Part shown: positions 1 through 9,219 of the stretch, piece by piece
Numbering within the stretch: position 1 is the first letter of the stretch
How the letters are laid out: each line of letters begins with the position of its first letter
Source of the DNA: an uncultured Collinsella sp.
Lineage (GTDB): Bacteria > Actinomycetota > Coriobacteriia > Coriobacteriales > Coriobacteriaceae
Reading direction: 5' to 3'
NCBI GenBank assembly: GCA_905208635.1
Contig: CAJLPX010000001.1
Coordinates: 62,001 to 126,000 of the forward strand
DNA length: 64,000 nucleotides
Translations under genes and position numbers: made by a program
Notes under the pieces: generated by a model
What the model was told of the DNA's origin: nothing
The model's database searches: none
What the model saw: only the letters and a program-made list of their open reading frames with translations

Positions 1-603
1 CACGAGGGCGTGACGGAGCGCGAAATTGCCGACCAGATGCTCGGCCTGTACCGTAAGCACGACTGCGAGGGCTTTAGCTTTCCGCCCATCGTGAGCTTTG
101 GCGCCAACGCCGGCGATCCGCACCACGAGCCCGACGACACCGTACTCAAGCGTGGCGACGTGGTGCTGTTCGACATTGGCGGACGCCGCTGCAACTACTG
201 CTCGGACATGACGCGCACGTTCTTTTGGGGCGAGCCGGACAAGGAGACGGCACACATCTACGACATCGTGCGCCGCGCCAACGAGGCCGCCGAGGCGCTC
301 ATCGCACCGGGCGTGCGCATGTGCGACCTGGACCGTGCCGCGCGCGACGTGATTGAGGACGCTGGCTACGGCAAGTACTTCACGCATCGCCTGGGCCACT
401 CGATCGGCCTGCAGGACCACGAGCCGGGCGACGTCTCACTCGTCAACGAGCAGGTTGTCGAGCCGGGCATGACCTTCTCCATCGAGCCGGGCATCTACCT
501 CCCCGGCCACACCGGCGTCCGCATCGAAGACCTGGCCCTGGTCACCGAGTCCGGCGTCGAGATTCTCAACGCCTACCCCCACGATCCAGTCCGCCTCGAC
601 TAA
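1..603 (+). CDS. M24 family metallopeptidase (Xaa-Pro aminopeptidase type), C-terminal part
   Basis: The reading frame is open from the first base, so the gene begins outside the window and only its last 200 codons are here. The residues form the pita-bread fold of M24 peptidases, which remove an N-terminal residue before proline or hydrolyse Xaa-Pro dipeptides with two metal ions. All expected ligands are visible: the aspartates in VLFDIGG and CSDMTRTFF, the histidine in HRLGHSIGL, and the glutamates in FSIEPGIY and VRIEDLALV. The protein should be cytosolic. It ends four bases before a palindrome (607-637) that may act as its terminator. The choice between PepP and PepQ cannot be made without the N-terminus. 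Confidence 0.9.
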   Translation, partial: HEGVTEREIADQMLGLYRKHDCEGFSFPPIVSFGANAGDPHHEPDDTVLKRGDVVLFDIGGRRCNYCSDMTRTFFWGEPDKETAHIYDIVRRANEAAEALIAPGVRMCDLDRAARDVIEDAGYGKYFTHRLGHSIGLQDHEPGDVSLVNEQVVEPGMTFSIEPGIYLPGHTGVRIEDLALVTESGVEILNAYPHDPVRLD

Positions 604-606
604 CAA

Positions 607-637
607 ATATGGCAAAGGGACAGTCCCTTTGCCATAT
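607..637. repeat. GGGACAG palindrome, copy A
   Basis: This is a perfect 31-base hairpin. A core reading CAAAGGGACAGTCCCTTTG is extended by a six-base outer arm (ATATGG/CCATAT). The same core with a different but still complementary outer arm occurs at 36996-37026, and a relaxed copy occurs at 14706-14740. It lies directly behind the M24 peptidase gene and could act as a terminator, although no T-run follows. Confidence 0.75.
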
Positions 638-652
638 CCTGTCAACGCTGCA

Positions 653-810
653 CCACGAAAAAGGACTATCTACTACGTTTAACCCGCATGGGTCGACCAT
701 GCTGGTCTTTTTTGAAAATCAGCAAGCCTTCTACCTGCGGTTTTAATTTCACAAGTCTCGGCGTGGTCGGGGGTATCCGGTCAAACGTAGTAGATAGGCC
801 CATTTCGTGG
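653..810. repeat. 158-bp element with 15-bp perfect terminal inverted repeats, copy 1
   Basis: The element is bounded by CCACGAAA (653-660) and TTTCGTGG (803-810). Just inside are CTATCTACTACGTTT (666-680) and its exact complement (783-797). No open frame of note lies inside. A second diverged copy with the same termini and the same internal CTACCTGCGGTTTT block lies at 14885-15047. The architecture resembles a miniature inverted-repeat transposable element or a structured RNA; no flanking target duplication was identified. Confidence 0.75.
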
Positions 811-862
811 CAAGCATGTCAATTCGGGGCCCCGTCCCAAATTGGCTACCCGGCAAATGGGG

Positions 863-2206
863 CTAGCGCAGCAGCCCCGCTACTTCGCCGGCTAGAGTGA
901 TTGTGCCGGCGGCTACGAAGGGCTCGCCTGCGGCTTCGAAAGCTGCGAGTGCCTCGGATACACTGGGGTATACGCCCGCGAGCTTGTCGGCATCTACCAG
1001 GGCAGCGAGCTCCTCTGCCGGCAGGGCGCGATCAGAATCGGTCTGGGTCACGACTACACGCGGAAAGGCCGGGATAAGCACGTCGACGATACCCGCCACA
1101 TCCTTGTCGGCCAGCGCGGCGCACAGCAGCGTGGGGCGATTCTCCACGCACGGGTCGATCTCGTCCAGCGCGCTCACAAAGTTCTCGCAGCTCTGAGGGT
1201 TATGGCAGGCGTCGATCAGCTTGAGCGGATCGGTTCCCAACACATCAAAGCGACCCGGCGTGGGACAGCCCATAAGCGAAGCATCAAGCGCCTCATGGTC
1301 GAGCTCGCGGCCCAGATAGCCCTCGCACAGCATAATCGCGCACGCAGCATTCTGCGGCTGATAGGCCGGCTTGACCATGCTCGACGTATAAATCGCGCGC
1401 GGCGTGGTGCAGCTAAACTCAACCGTATCGCCCACATGCGCCGGCACCTTGGTCGTGGCGTGGCTCACCACGAGCGGCACGACGCCGCACTCGCGGCAAC
1501 GGGCATCCATCACGCGCTGAACGCTCGCCTCGTGCGTGCCCTCGCCCAGCACAACCAGGCGTCCGGGCTTAATGACCGCAGCCTTCTCCCCCGCAATGGC
1601 CTCGAGCGTGTCACCCAGGATGCGCGTGTGGTCGAGCCCGATGCCCGTAATGGCAACGGCGACGGGATCGGTCGCACTCGTGGCGTCCCAACGGCCGCCC
1701 ATGCCAACCTCGAGCACGGCAATGTCCACCGCGGCCTCGGCAAACACGACAAGCGCGGCAGCCGTCAGCAGGTCAAACGGCGTGATGGTGTAGGCGCGCT
1801 CCCCCGCCGCCACACGACGAGTATTCACGCGATGCCCCGACTCGACGGCGGCAGAAACGCCGCGGGCAAACGCCTCATCGCTCACAACGCGCCCATCGAC
1901 CTCCATACGCTCGGGATAGCGTACAAGCTGCGGCGACGTATACAGCGCGGTCTTTAACCCCTCGCCACGAAGGATGGCAGCCGAAAAACGCGTGGTCGAA
2001 GTCTTACCATTGGTACCGGCAACCTGAATGCAATCGAAATACTCATCCGGACGCCCCAGCTCATCGAGCATATCGACAACCGTCTCAAGCAGAGGCCCAG
2101 CATCCCCAGAAATCCGCCCCGTATCAGCAGCAAGCCCGACAGCTTCATCAAACGAAAGCAACTCAAACGAGAACGGCACAGAATACGACCCAGAACGCTT
2201 AGCCAT
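863..2206 (-). CDS. folC: Bifunctional folylpolyglutamate synthase/dihydrofolate synthase
   Basis: FolC is a cytosolic Mur-ligase-type ATP-dependent enzyme that adds glutamate to dihydropteroate or folate. The P-loop appears as QVAGTNGKTSTTRF near residue 65. The metal/nucleotide segment VLEVGMGGRWDATSA and the late LIDACHNPQS motif, typical of FolC, follow. I chose the ATG at 2206 (447 residues) over an upstream TTG at 2221, because GGAG lies nine bases before the ATG and partly inside the longer form. It lies downstream of valS on the same strand, separated by about 280 bases that hold a structured repeat. The valS-folC order is common in Gram-positive bacteria. Confidence 0.92.
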   Translation of the reverse strand: MAKRSGSYSVPFSFELLSFDEAVGLAADTGRISGDAGPLLETVVDMLDELGRPDEYFDCIQVAGTNGKTSTTRFSAAILRGEGLKTALYTSPQLVRYPERMEVDGRVVSDEAFARGVSAAVESGHRVNTRRVAAGERAYTITPFDLLTAAALVVFAEAAVDIAVLEVGMGGRWDATSATDPVAVAITGIGLDHTRILGDTLEAIAGEKAAVIKPGRLVVLGEGTHEASVQRVMDARCRECGVVPLVVSHATTKVPAHVGDTVEFSCTTPRAIYTSSMVKPAYQPQNAACAIMLCEGYLGRELDHEALDASLMGCPTPGRFDVLGTDPLKLIDACHNPQSCENFVSALDEIDPCVENRPTLLCAALADKDVAGIVDVLIPAFPRVVVTQTDSDRALPAEELAALVDADKLAGVYPSVSEALAAFEAAGEPFVAAGTITLAGEVAGLLR

Positions 2207-2358
2207 AACCCAAGTCTCCAATTACAGAAAAAGAGGCCCACCAAAAAAAAATGAGCCCCTCGCGTTGACAATATCAGCCTTTATCCGCTTGCAGCAAAAT
2301 CAAGGGCACAACCCAGTGGCCCTGCCAGGCAGCGGACGACCACGTAACCGCTATGGGA

Positions 2359-2466
2359 GCGGTTTGGGGCTTTGCTCGATACAAGTTCCGCACGAGCCGA
2401 AGGCCACTTAATGTGGCCTTCGTGCGAGCAGGACTGTCCGCAGTAGCGAGCAATGCCCCAAACCGC
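2359..2466 (-). repeat. Structured intergenic repeat family I, copy 1 (between valS and folC)
   Basis: The outer arms GCGGTTTGGGGC (2359-2370) and GCCCCAAACCGC (2455-2466) are perfectly complementary. Read on the minus strand, the inside carries GCTCGCACGAAGGCCACATT, then its complementary arm, then GGCTCGTGCGGAA. This core is shared with 5201-5313 and 56346-56474, whose stems differ in sequence but stay paired. The bases between the repeat and folC (2207-2358) hold no gene that I can see. Confidence 0.8.
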
Positions 2467-2482
2467 GTCCCCCGAGTAAACC

Positions 2483-5179
2483 TTACGAGAAGTCAGCAAC
2501 CTGAGCAGTCAGCGCCGCAAGGATCTCCTTGAGCTCAGCTGCACGGTTCCTCTTCTTCTGGACCACGGCAGGCGCGGCCTTGGCCACAAAGCCCTCGTTG
2601 GCAAGCGTCTTCTCGCAGCCGGCGAGCTCCTTCTGGGCCGCGACGATCTCCTTCTCCAGGCGCGCCTTCTCGGCCGAAAGGTCGACCTTGCCCTCGAGCA
2701 CCACAAAGACCTCGACGCCGCTGTCGACCACGGCGATGCTCGCGGCCGGCTTCTCGACGTCGGTACCCATGACCAGCGAAGCGGTGTTGGCCAGCGGCTC
2801 GATGGTCGAGCGCAGGCTCTCAAGCTTCTCGATATCCTCGGCACCGGCACGCACGACCACGTCGAGCTCGGCCTTGGGGCTCAAGCGATAACGCGAACGC
2901 GTGGCGCGGGCGGCAGAAACGACGGCGCGGCACAGCTCAAACGCGCGCTCGGCATCCTCGTCAACATACTTGGCGTAGTCGGCGGGCTCGGGCCACTTGG
3001 CGATCATGAGCGCCTCGGCGCGGTCAACGTTGCCCTCGGCGTCCAGGTCGAGCACGCTCGCCGGCATGTTGTCCCAGATCTCCTCGGTGACAAACGGCAT
3101 GAGCGGGTGCATCAGGCGAATGGAGGTGTCGAGCACAAAGATCAGGTTGCGCTGCGCCTGCAGACGACCCTCGCCCTTCAGGCGGGACTTGGTGACCTCG
3201 ACGTACCAGTCGCAGACCTCGTTCCAGAAGAACTGCTGCACGCCGCGGGCCATGTCGCCAAAGGTGTAGTTCTCGATGCCCTCGGTGACCATCTTGACAG
3301 CCTTGGCCAGGCGGCTGAACATCCAGGCGTCGGCCGGCGTCTCCACGACGGGCTCGCCGGGGGTGTAGCCCTCCATGTTCATGAGCAGGAAGCGGCTGGC
3401 GTTCCAGATCTTGGTCACAAACGACTTGGCCTGCTCGGTGCGCGGGCTGTCGATGAGCTTCTTGGTCTTCTTATCGATGTTCGCGTCGAACTTAACATCC
3501 TGGTTGTTGGTGCACAGCGTGAGCAGGTTGTAACGCATGGCATCGGCGCCGTACATGCCAATGAGGTCCATGGGGTCAACGCCGTTGCCCTTGGACTTGG
3601 ACATACGGCTGCCGTCCTTGGCCAGAATCGTCGGGTAGATGACGACATCCTTAAACGGCACCTCATCCAAGAAGTACAGCGAGCTCATAACCATGCGAGC
3701 GACCCACAGCGCGATGATGTCGCGCGCGGTGACGAGCGCAGTTGTAGGGTGATGGCCCTCGAGCAGCTCCGGCTTTTGCGGCCAGCCCTGCGTGGCGAAG
3801 GTCCACAGCTGCGAGCTGAACCAGGTGTCCAGCACGTTCTCGTCCTGATGCACGTGATGACCGCCGCACTTGGGGCACACGTCGGTGTCCTCGGTGAGGG
3901 CGTCCTCCCAGCCGCAGTCCTCGCAGTAGAACACGGGGATGCGATGGCCCCACCACAGCTGGCGGCTGATACACCAGTCCTTGAGGTTCTCCATCCAGGT
4001 GGTGTAGGTCTGCGTCCAGCGCGCGGGGTGGAAGGTGACCTTGCCGGAGTTGACGGCGTCGAGCGCCGGCCCCTTGAGCTTATCGACGGCCACGAACCAC
4101 TGCTCGGACAGCCACGGCTCCAGTGCGGAGTCGCAACGGTAGCAGTGCATGACGGAGTGGTCGAGCTCTTCGACGTGGTCGAGCAGGCCGTGCTCGTCGA
4201 ACCACTTGATGACGGCCTCGCGGCACTCGTCGCGGTTCATGCCGGTGAACTCGCCGTAGCCCTCGACGACCACCGCGTGCTCGTCGAAGATGTTGATCTG
4301 CGGCAGGCCGTGGGCCTGACCCATAGCGTAATCGTTGGGGTCGTGGGCAGGCGTAACCTTAACGAAGCCGGAACCAAAGTTGGCGTCGACGTGCCAATCC
4401 TCAAAGATGGGGATCTCGCGGTCGACGATGGGGAGCTTGACGGTCTTACCCACAAAGGCGGCCTTCTCGGGATCCTTCGGGGAGACGGCGACGCCTGTGT
4501 CGCCGAGCATGGTCTCGGGGCGCGTAGTGGCGACGACGATATAGTCCTGGCCGTTGACCGGCTCGGTCAGCGGGTAGCGCAGGTGCCACAGGTGGCCCTT
4601 CTCGTCCTTGTACTCGGCCTCGTCATCCGAGATAGCGGTGGTGCAGTTGGGGCACCAGTTGACGATGCGCTTGCCACGGTAGATCAGGCCGTCGTGGTAC
4701 CAGTCGCAGAAGACCTTACGCACGGCTTGGGCGTAATCCTCGTCCATGGTGAAGCGCTCGTTGTCGAAGTCGACGGAGCAGCCCATGCGCTTGATCTGCT
4801 CGACGATGATGCCGCCGTACTCGTGGGTCCAGTCCCAACAGGCGTCGACAAACTTATCGCGACCGATCTCCAGGCGGCTGATGCCCTCGCTCTTGAGCTT
4901 CTTGTCGACCTTGGTCTGCGTGGCGATACCGGCGTGGTCGGTACCGAGCACCCAGCGCGTGGACTTGCCGCGCATGCGGGCCATACGGATGATGGCGTCC
5001 TGGATGGAGTCATCGGTGGCGTGACCCATGTGGAGCTTGCCGGTCACGTTGGGAGGCGGAATGGTGACGGTGCAGTCGCCCACGCCCTCACGGCGCTTAT
5101 AGTAGCCGCCGTCGAGCCACTTCTGCAGGATCGCCGGCTCGTTGGTCGACGGATCGTAATTCTTGGGCATCTCTTCCAT
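2483..5179 (-). CDS. valS: Valyl-tRNA synthetase
   Basis: ValS charges tRNA-Val in the cytosol and edits misactivated threonine. The protein is 898 residues, the usual length. The class I HIGH motif appears as PPPNVTGKLHMGHA near residue 41 and the KMSKS loop as SRMSKSKGNG near residue 528. An editing domain lies between them, and the anticodon-binding domain and a C-terminal coiled coil (EKARLEKEIVAAQKELAGCE) close the protein. The start at 5179 has GGGAGAG four bases upstream; a second ATG three codons later is also possible. Structured family I repeats lie both in front of and behind this gene, an unusual arrangement. Confidence 0.97.
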   Translation of the reverse strand: MEEMPKNYDPSTNEPAILQKWLDGGYYKRREGVGDCTVTIPPPNVTGKLHMGHATDDSIQDAIIRMARMRGKSTRWVLGTDHAGIATQTKVDKKLKSEGISRLEIGRDKFVDACWDWTHEYGGIIVEQIKRMGCSVDFDNERFTMDEDYAQAVRKVFCDWYHDGLIYRGKRIVNWCPNCTTAISDDEAEYKDEKGHLWHLRYPLTEPVNGQDYIVVATTRPETMLGDTGVAVSPKDPEKAAFVGKTVKLPIVDREIPIFEDWHVDANFGSGFVKVTPAHDPNDYAMGQAHGLPQINIFDEHAVVVEGYGEFTGMNRDECREAVIKWFDEHGLLDHVEELDHSVMHCYRCDSALEPWLSEQWFVAVDKLKGPALDAVNSGKVTFHPARWTQTYTTWMENLKDWCISRQLWWGHRIPVFYCEDCGWEDALTEDTDVCPKCGGHHVHQDENVLDTWFSSQLWTFATQGWPQKPELLEGHHPTTALVTARDIIALWVARMVMSSLYFLDEVPFKDVVIYPTILAKDGSRMSKSKGNGVDPMDLIGMYGADAMRYNLLTLCTNNQDVKFDANIDKKTKKLIDSPRTEQAKSFVTKIWNASRFLLMNMEGYTPGEPVVETPADAWMFSRLAKAVKMVTEGIENYTFGDMARGVQQFFWNEVCDWYVEVTKSRLKGEGRLQAQRNLIFVLDTSIRLMHPLMPFVTEEIWDNMPASVLDLDAEGNVDRAEALMIAKWPEPADYAKYVDEDAERAFELCRAVVSAARATRSRYRLSPKAELDVVVRAGAEDIEKLESLRSTIEPLANTASLVMGTDVEKPAASIAVVDSGVEVFVVLEGKVDLSAEKARLEKEIVAAQKELAGCEKTLANEGFVAKAAPAVVQKKRNRAAELKEILAALTAQVADFS

Positions 5180-5200
5180 ATATCTCTCCCTGTCCCGCCG

Positions 5201-5313
5201 GCGTGTCCGCCTGCTTGGTTTTCGCTCGGTCAGGTCCTGGCTCGCACGAAGAGCACATTAAGTGCTCTTCGGCTCGTGCGGAATCTACGAAAACCAAGCA
5301 GGCGGACGCGCCT
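5201..5313 (+). repeat. Structured intergenic repeat family I, copy 2 (upstream of valS)
   Basis: The outer arms GGCGTGTCCGCCTGCTTGG and its near-complement pair over more than 20 bases, with one G-T step. The inner arm GAAGAGCAC-ATTAA-GTGCTCTTC is also paired. The loops CGCTCGGTCAGGTCCTGG and CGTGCGGAATCTACG match those of the copy at 56346-56474 almost exactly, although the arms differ. It sits 22 bases upstream of the valS start, so a transcript of valS could include it in antisense orientation. Bases 5314-5406 hold no recognisable gene and probably carry the valS promoter. Confidence 0.8.
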
Positions 5314-5406
5314 TAGGTATCGATTACTTCAGTCTGAATTGACTTCGCTTTGGCTTAAACAAACACACAGAATAACACAGGTAGTTGGGGTTATTGCGTA
5401 TATATA

Positions 5407-5442
5407 AAATAGCCTCCGACCGCGGATGGTCGGAGGCTATTT
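5407..5442 (-). terminator. Intrinsic terminator of clpX
   Basis: The arms AAATAGCCTCCGACC and GGTCGGAGGCTATTT are perfectly complementary, and the minus strand continues into TTTTATATA. It lies 21 bases behind the clpX stop codon. Confidence 0.85.
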
Positions 5443-5463
5443 GCAAGCAAGTTTTTGTCAGGT

Positions 5464-6870
5464 TTACCCGTAGATGCGTCGGGGCTGTTCTTCGCCCTTT
5501 ACGGCAGCTTCGGTTACGATGACCTTGGCGACGCCCTCCTCGCTGGGGAGGTCGAACATCGTCTGCTGCAGCACGTCTTCGCAGATGGCGCGCAGGCCGC
5601 GGGCGCCGGTCTTGCGGGCAAGCGCCATGCGGGCGATCTCGTGCAGGGCCGCGTCCTCAAACTCAAGATCGACGTCCTCGAGCTGGAACATCTTACGGTA
5701 CTGGCGCACCACGGCATTCTTTGGCTCGGTCAGGATCGACACCAGGTCGTCCTCGTCGAGCGCCTGCGTCTGGGTAACGACGGGCGTACGTCCCACGAAC
5801 TCGGGGATCATGCCGAATGCATTGAGGTCCTGCGGGAGTACCTGGCGCAGCAGGTCGTTCTCGTCGACCGAAGTGGGGCCGGCGATCTCGGAGTTAAAGC
5901 CCACGCCCTTGTTGCCAACGCGATCGGCGATGATCTTGTCCAGACCCACAAAGGCACCGCCGCAGATAAACAGGATGTTGGTCGTGTCGATCTGCAACAG
6001 TTCCTGCTGGGGATGCTTGCGGCCGCCGGTGGGCGGAACGCTTGCCACCGTGCCCTCAAGAATCTTAAGCAGCGCCTGCTGAACGCCCTCGCCCGAGACA
6101 TCGCGGGTAATGGAGAGGTTCTCGGCCTTGCGGGCGATCTTGTCAATCTCGTCCACGTAGATGATGCCCACCTGCGCGCGCTCGATATCGCCATCGGCAG
6201 CGTTGATGAGCTTGAGCAGGATGTTCTCCACATCCTCGCCCACGTAACCGGCCTCGGTAAGCGCGGTGGCGTCGGCAATGGCAAACGGCACCTCGAGGAT
6301 GCGCGCGAGCGTCTGGGCCAGCAGCGTCTTGCCGGTACCGGTGGGACCGAGCAGCAGGATGTTGGACTTGGCGAGCTCCACCTCGTCCATGTCATCGTCA
6401 AGCTGCGAGTCCAAACCGTCGTCAAAGGCCGAAAGTGCAGCACCGCCCTCGATGACGCGGCGGTAATGGTTGTACACGGCAACCGACATGGCGCGCTTGG
6501 CGTCCTCTTGGCCCATGACATAAGCCGAAAGCTCGTCATAGATCTCGTGCGGCGTCGGCACGTGCGTGATGACCTGACGGTCGTCCTCGAGCTCAAAGCC
6601 CTCGGCCTCGGGGTCCACGGCGGGCTGCCCAGCAGCCTGGCCGTGATCGTTGAGGAAGCCCGGCAGCTTGCCGTTGCGGGCAGCGTCCATAAAGTCAGAA
6701 GCCAGCGACTCCTCAAGGATCTCGGAGCAGGCGGCGACGCACTCGTCACAGATAAAGATGTTGGTCGGACCCTTTACGAGGCGACGGACCTGGCCCTGCT
6801 CTTTTCCGCAGAAGGAGCAGCGGATGGGGTTGCCGTTCTCGTCAAAGTTGTCCTGCATGTTACCTGCCAT
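5464..6870 (-). CDS. clpX: ATP-dependent Clp protease ATP-binding subunit ClpX
   Basis: ClpX is the AAA+ unfoldase that recognises substrates and feeds them into the ClpP chamber. The N-terminal zinc-binding domain is clear, with two cysteine pairs in RCSFCGK and FICDECV (residues 18-44). The Walker A motif is GPTGTGKTLLAQ, the Walker B motif is IIYVDEIDKI, and the pore loop is GYVGED. The 468-residue length is slightly above the usual 420, because of a longer linker after the zinc domain (PAVDPEAEGFELEDD). The start lies one base after the clpP stop, so the two are translationally close. An ATG four codons later, preceded by GGCAGG, is an alternative start. Confidence 0.96.
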   Translation of the reverse strand: MAGNMQDNFDENGNPIRCSFCGKEQGQVRRLVKGPTNIFICDECVAACSEILEESLASDFMDAARNGKLPGFLNDHGQAAGQPAVDPEAEGFELEDDRQVITHVPTPHEIYDELSAYVMGQEDAKRAMSVAVYNHYRRVIEGGAALSAFDDGLDSQLDDDMDEVELAKSNILLLGPTGTGKTLLAQTLARILEVPFAIADATALTEAGYVGEDVENILLKLINAADGDIERAQVGIIYVDEIDKIARKAENLSITRDVSGEGVQQALLKILEGTVASVPPTGGRKHPQQELLQIDTTNILFICGGAFVGLDKIIADRVGNKGVGFNSEIAGPTSVDENDLLRQVLPQDLNAFGMIPEFVGRTPVVTQTQALDEDDLVSILTEPKNAVVRQYRKMFQLEDVDLEFEDAALHEIARMALARKTGARGLRAICEDVLQQTMFDLPSEEGVAKVIVTEAAVKGEEQPRRIYG

Positions 6871-6871
6871 C

Positions 6872-7504
6872 CTAGGCGTCCTTCGCGGCGATGTCGCGCG
6901 AGGTGACGATACGGTCGATCAAGCCGTAGTCGAGGGCCTCGGCAGCGGTCAGGTAGTTGTCGCGCTCGGTGTCGGCCTGGACCTTCTCGATCGGCTGGCC
7001 CGAGGCGTCGGACAGGATCTGGTTGAGCTCGCGACGGGTCTTCTTAATCTCCTCGGCCACGATCTCGATCTCGGTCTGCTGACCCTGGGCACCGCCGCTG
7101 GGCTGGTGAATCATGACCTTGGAGTGCGGCAGGCAGAAGCGCTTGCCCTTGGCGCCGGCCGAAAGCAGCACGGCAGCCATAGACGCGGCCATACCGACGC
7201 AGATGGTGGAGACCTGCGGCTTAATGAAGTTCATGGTGTCAAGAATCGCCAGGCCAGAGTAAACCTCGCCACCGGGCGAATTGATGTAGAGCGAGATATC
7301 CTTCTCGGCATCCTGGCTCTCAAGATGCAGCAGCTGGGCAACGACCAGGTTGGCGCTGACGGAGTTGATCTCCTCGCCCAAGAAGATGATGCGGTCGTTG
7401 AGCAGGCGCGAATAGATATCGTAGCTGCGCTCGCCGCGCGGCGTCTGCTCGATAACGTATGGCACGAGGGCGGAATCGAACTTAGCGATCATACGCATCT
7501 CCAT
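6872..7504 (-). CDS. clpP: ATP-dependent Clp protease proteolytic subunit ClpP
   Basis: ClpP is the self-compartmentalised serine peptidase that partners ClpX. The catalytic serine is in GMAASMAAVLL, the histidine in VMIHQPSGG, and the aspartate follows in the TERDNYLTAAEALDYG segment. I placed the start at the ATG at 7504 (210 residues). Two further in-frame ATGs at 7498 and 7492 are close behind, and the last is preceded by GGAG at good spacing, so the N-terminus is uncertain by four residues. Its position between tig and clpX is the classic order for these genes. Confidence 0.95.
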   Translation of the reverse strand: MEMRMIAKFDSALVPYVIEQTPRGERSYDIYSRLLNDRIIFLGEEINSVSANLVVAQLLHLESQDAEKDISLYINSPGGEVYSGLAILDTMNFIKPQVSTICVGMAASMAAVLLSAGAKGKRFCLPHSKVMIHQPSGGAQGQQTEIEIVAEEIKKTRRELNQILSDASGQPIEKVQADTERDNYLTAAEALDYGLIDRIVTSRDIAAKDA

Positions 7505-7538
7505 TTCTCTCTTGCGGACCAAATTGGTTCTAGATAAA

Positions 7539-7579
7539 CGTACGGTGCCCGCATGCTATGCATTGGCTGGCACCGTACG
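7539..7579 (-). terminator. 11-bp perfect inverted repeat between tig and clpP
   Basis: CGTACGGTGCC (7539-7549) and GGCACCGTACG (7569-7579) are perfect complements around a 19-base loop. On the minus strand a short TTTA run follows. It may be a weak tig terminator or attenuator that tunes read-through into clpP, since the stem lies only 35 bases before the clpP start. Confidence 0.5.
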
Positions 7580-7655
7580 AAGCAACCGGATAACCGGCTT
7601 ATAACTTTACCCCATCACGGGCACATACATGCGCTCGCGTGCAAGGTGGCGAGAA

Positions 7656-8954
7656 TTACTCGGCGTCCTTGGCGGTCTCGTCGACCTCAGTCACCTTGGC
7701 GTTCTCGACCAGGTGATCGACGGCCTTGGAGCGACGGATGGACTCGCGGACGGCAGGCATGCGGCCATCGGCGATGAACTCGGCCTTGGAAGCCTCGACG
7801 TCCTTGACGCCAGCCTTCTCGAACTCGGCGTTGATGTCGTCCTCGGTGACCTCAATCTTGAGCTCACGGGCGAGAGCGTCGAGCGCCAGGGACTCACGGG
7901 CAACGTCGTTGGCCTGCTTGCGCAGGTCGCCGATGAACTGCTCCATGGTCAGGCCGGAAGCGGGCAGCCAGGTGTCCAGCGTCATGCCGCGGGCAGCGAG
8001 GTTGGACAGGAAGTTCTGGCCAAGCTCCTCAAAGACGGACTGCTCGTAGTCGGCGTCCATCTCGTCGAGCTGCAGGCGCTCGGCGAGAGCGGAGACGCAA
8101 CGGTTCTCCTTCTCGGCCGGGAGGCGGGAAGCCTTGTCCTGCTCGATCTCGATCTTGATGGCGTCGCGCATAGCGTCGATGCTGTCGAAGCCAAAGTCAG
8201 ACTTGACGAGCTCGTCGGTGAGCTCGGGGGTGTTGCGGATCTTGATGCCCTTGACGGTGACCTCGACGGTGTGGGTCTCGGCCTCCTCGCCCTCCTCGGC
8301 CTCGTCGGTCCAGGTGACGGACTTGACGTCGTCAACGTTGGCGCCGATCAGAGCCTCGTTGAACTCGGCGGGGTTGCTGTCGCTACCGGCGATGAGCATA
8401 CGGCCCTCGGCGGCAAAGTTGTCGGCGTTCTCGACGGCCTTGAGGTCGACGGTAACGTAGTCCTCGGACTCGACAGCGCGGCCCTCGACGTCCTCGAAGG
8501 TGGCACGGTAGTTGAGGAGCATCTCGACCTGGTTGTTGATCTCGGACTCGGTGACCTCCGCAGGGGGCATCTCGATCTCGACAGCGTCGAAGGAGGAGAG
8601 CTCAGCGGCGGGACGCAGGGAGAACTCGACGGTGTAGGTGTAGTCCTCGTGATCCTTGGCGAGGTCGAGCTCCTTGTAGTCACCGCTCTTGGTGGGGACG
8701 ATGTCCAGCTCGTTGAGGACGGCGGGCTCGTTGGCGGCGATCAGGTCGTTGGTGGCCTGAGCGAGGGTAGCCTCGGCGCCAAGAGCGGAATCGATGACCG
8801 GACGGGGAGCCTTGCCGGCACGGAAGCCCGGGAAGCGGTACTTCTTGGCGGTGTCCTTGTAGGCCTTCTTGATCGCGACGTCGACGTCGGCGGCCGGGAT
8901 GGCGACCGTAGCGGTGAGCTTGGCGTCCTTGACGTCAGAAGCGGTGATGTTCAA
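7656..8954 (-). CDS. tig: Trigger factor, ribosome-associated chaperone
   Basis: Trigger factor binds nascent chains at the ribosome exit tunnel and has peptidyl-prolyl isomerase activity. The ribosome-docking signature appears as GFRAGKAPRPV in the N-terminal domain. An FKBP-like middle domain and a long helical C-terminal domain follow. I prefer the TTG at 8954 (432 residues, the family length), because AGGAGG lies six bases upstream. The GTG at 8957 is also possible. The more upstream ATG at 8969 is unlikely because the Shine-Dalgarno sequence would then fall inside the coding region. The C-terminus is acidic. Confidence 0.93.
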   Translation of the reverse strand: MNITASDVKDAKLTATVAIPAADVDVAIKKAYKDTAKKYRFPGFRAGKAPRPVIDSALGAEATLAQATNDLIAANEPAVLNELDIVPTKSGDYKELDLAKDHEDYTYTVEFSLRPAAELSSFDAVEIEMPPAEVTESEINNQVEMLLNYRATFEDVEGRAVESEDYVTVDLKAVENADNFAAEGRMLIAGSDSNPAEFNEALIGANVDDVKSVTWTDEAEEGEEAETHTVEVTVKGIKIRNTPELTDELVKSDFGFDSIDAMRDAIKIEIEQDKASRLPAEKENRCVSALAERLQLDEMDADYEQSVFEELGQNFLSNLAARGMTLDTWLPASGLTMEQFIGDLRKQANDVARESLALDALARELKIEVTEDDINAEFEKAGVKDVEASKAEFIADGRMPAVRESIRRSKAVDHLVENAKVTEVDETAKDAE

Positions 8955-9045
8955 CACGTTCCTCCTCATACTGCCCAGCTTATCTGAGGTGCTGGTACCT
9001 TTATGCAACAAAGAGTCGCGACGGCCAGAGCCGACGCAGATGCGT

Positions 9046-9129
9046 TGGTGCGGGCGAAAGGACTCGAACCTTCACGGGAATCCCACCAGAACCTAAATCT
9101 GGCGCGTCTACCAATTCCGCCACGCCCGC
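9046..9129 (-). tRNA. tRNA-Leu (anticodon TAG)
   Basis: The minus strand folds into a tRNA with acceptor GCGGGCG/CGCCCGC, a D arm with TGGTAGA, and the anticodon loop TTTAGG giving TAG. It has a long type II variable arm and the T loop TTCGAGT. The 3' CCA is encoded. The long variable arm and anticodon agree on leucine. Confidence 0.96.
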
Positions 9130-9219
9130 ATGAGCGCACAGACTAGGAATGATAGCAGATACGAACGACAAGCGCACGCACACGTTTTACAGGCTCACGA
9201 CCTCACCACGAGTGCGAAA

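Noticed and set aside
3107..5407. A 766-codon plus-strand frame opposite valS
   Set aside because: It is the antisense shadow of a clear valS gene; high GC leaves few stops in that frame, and the product has no recognisable domain.
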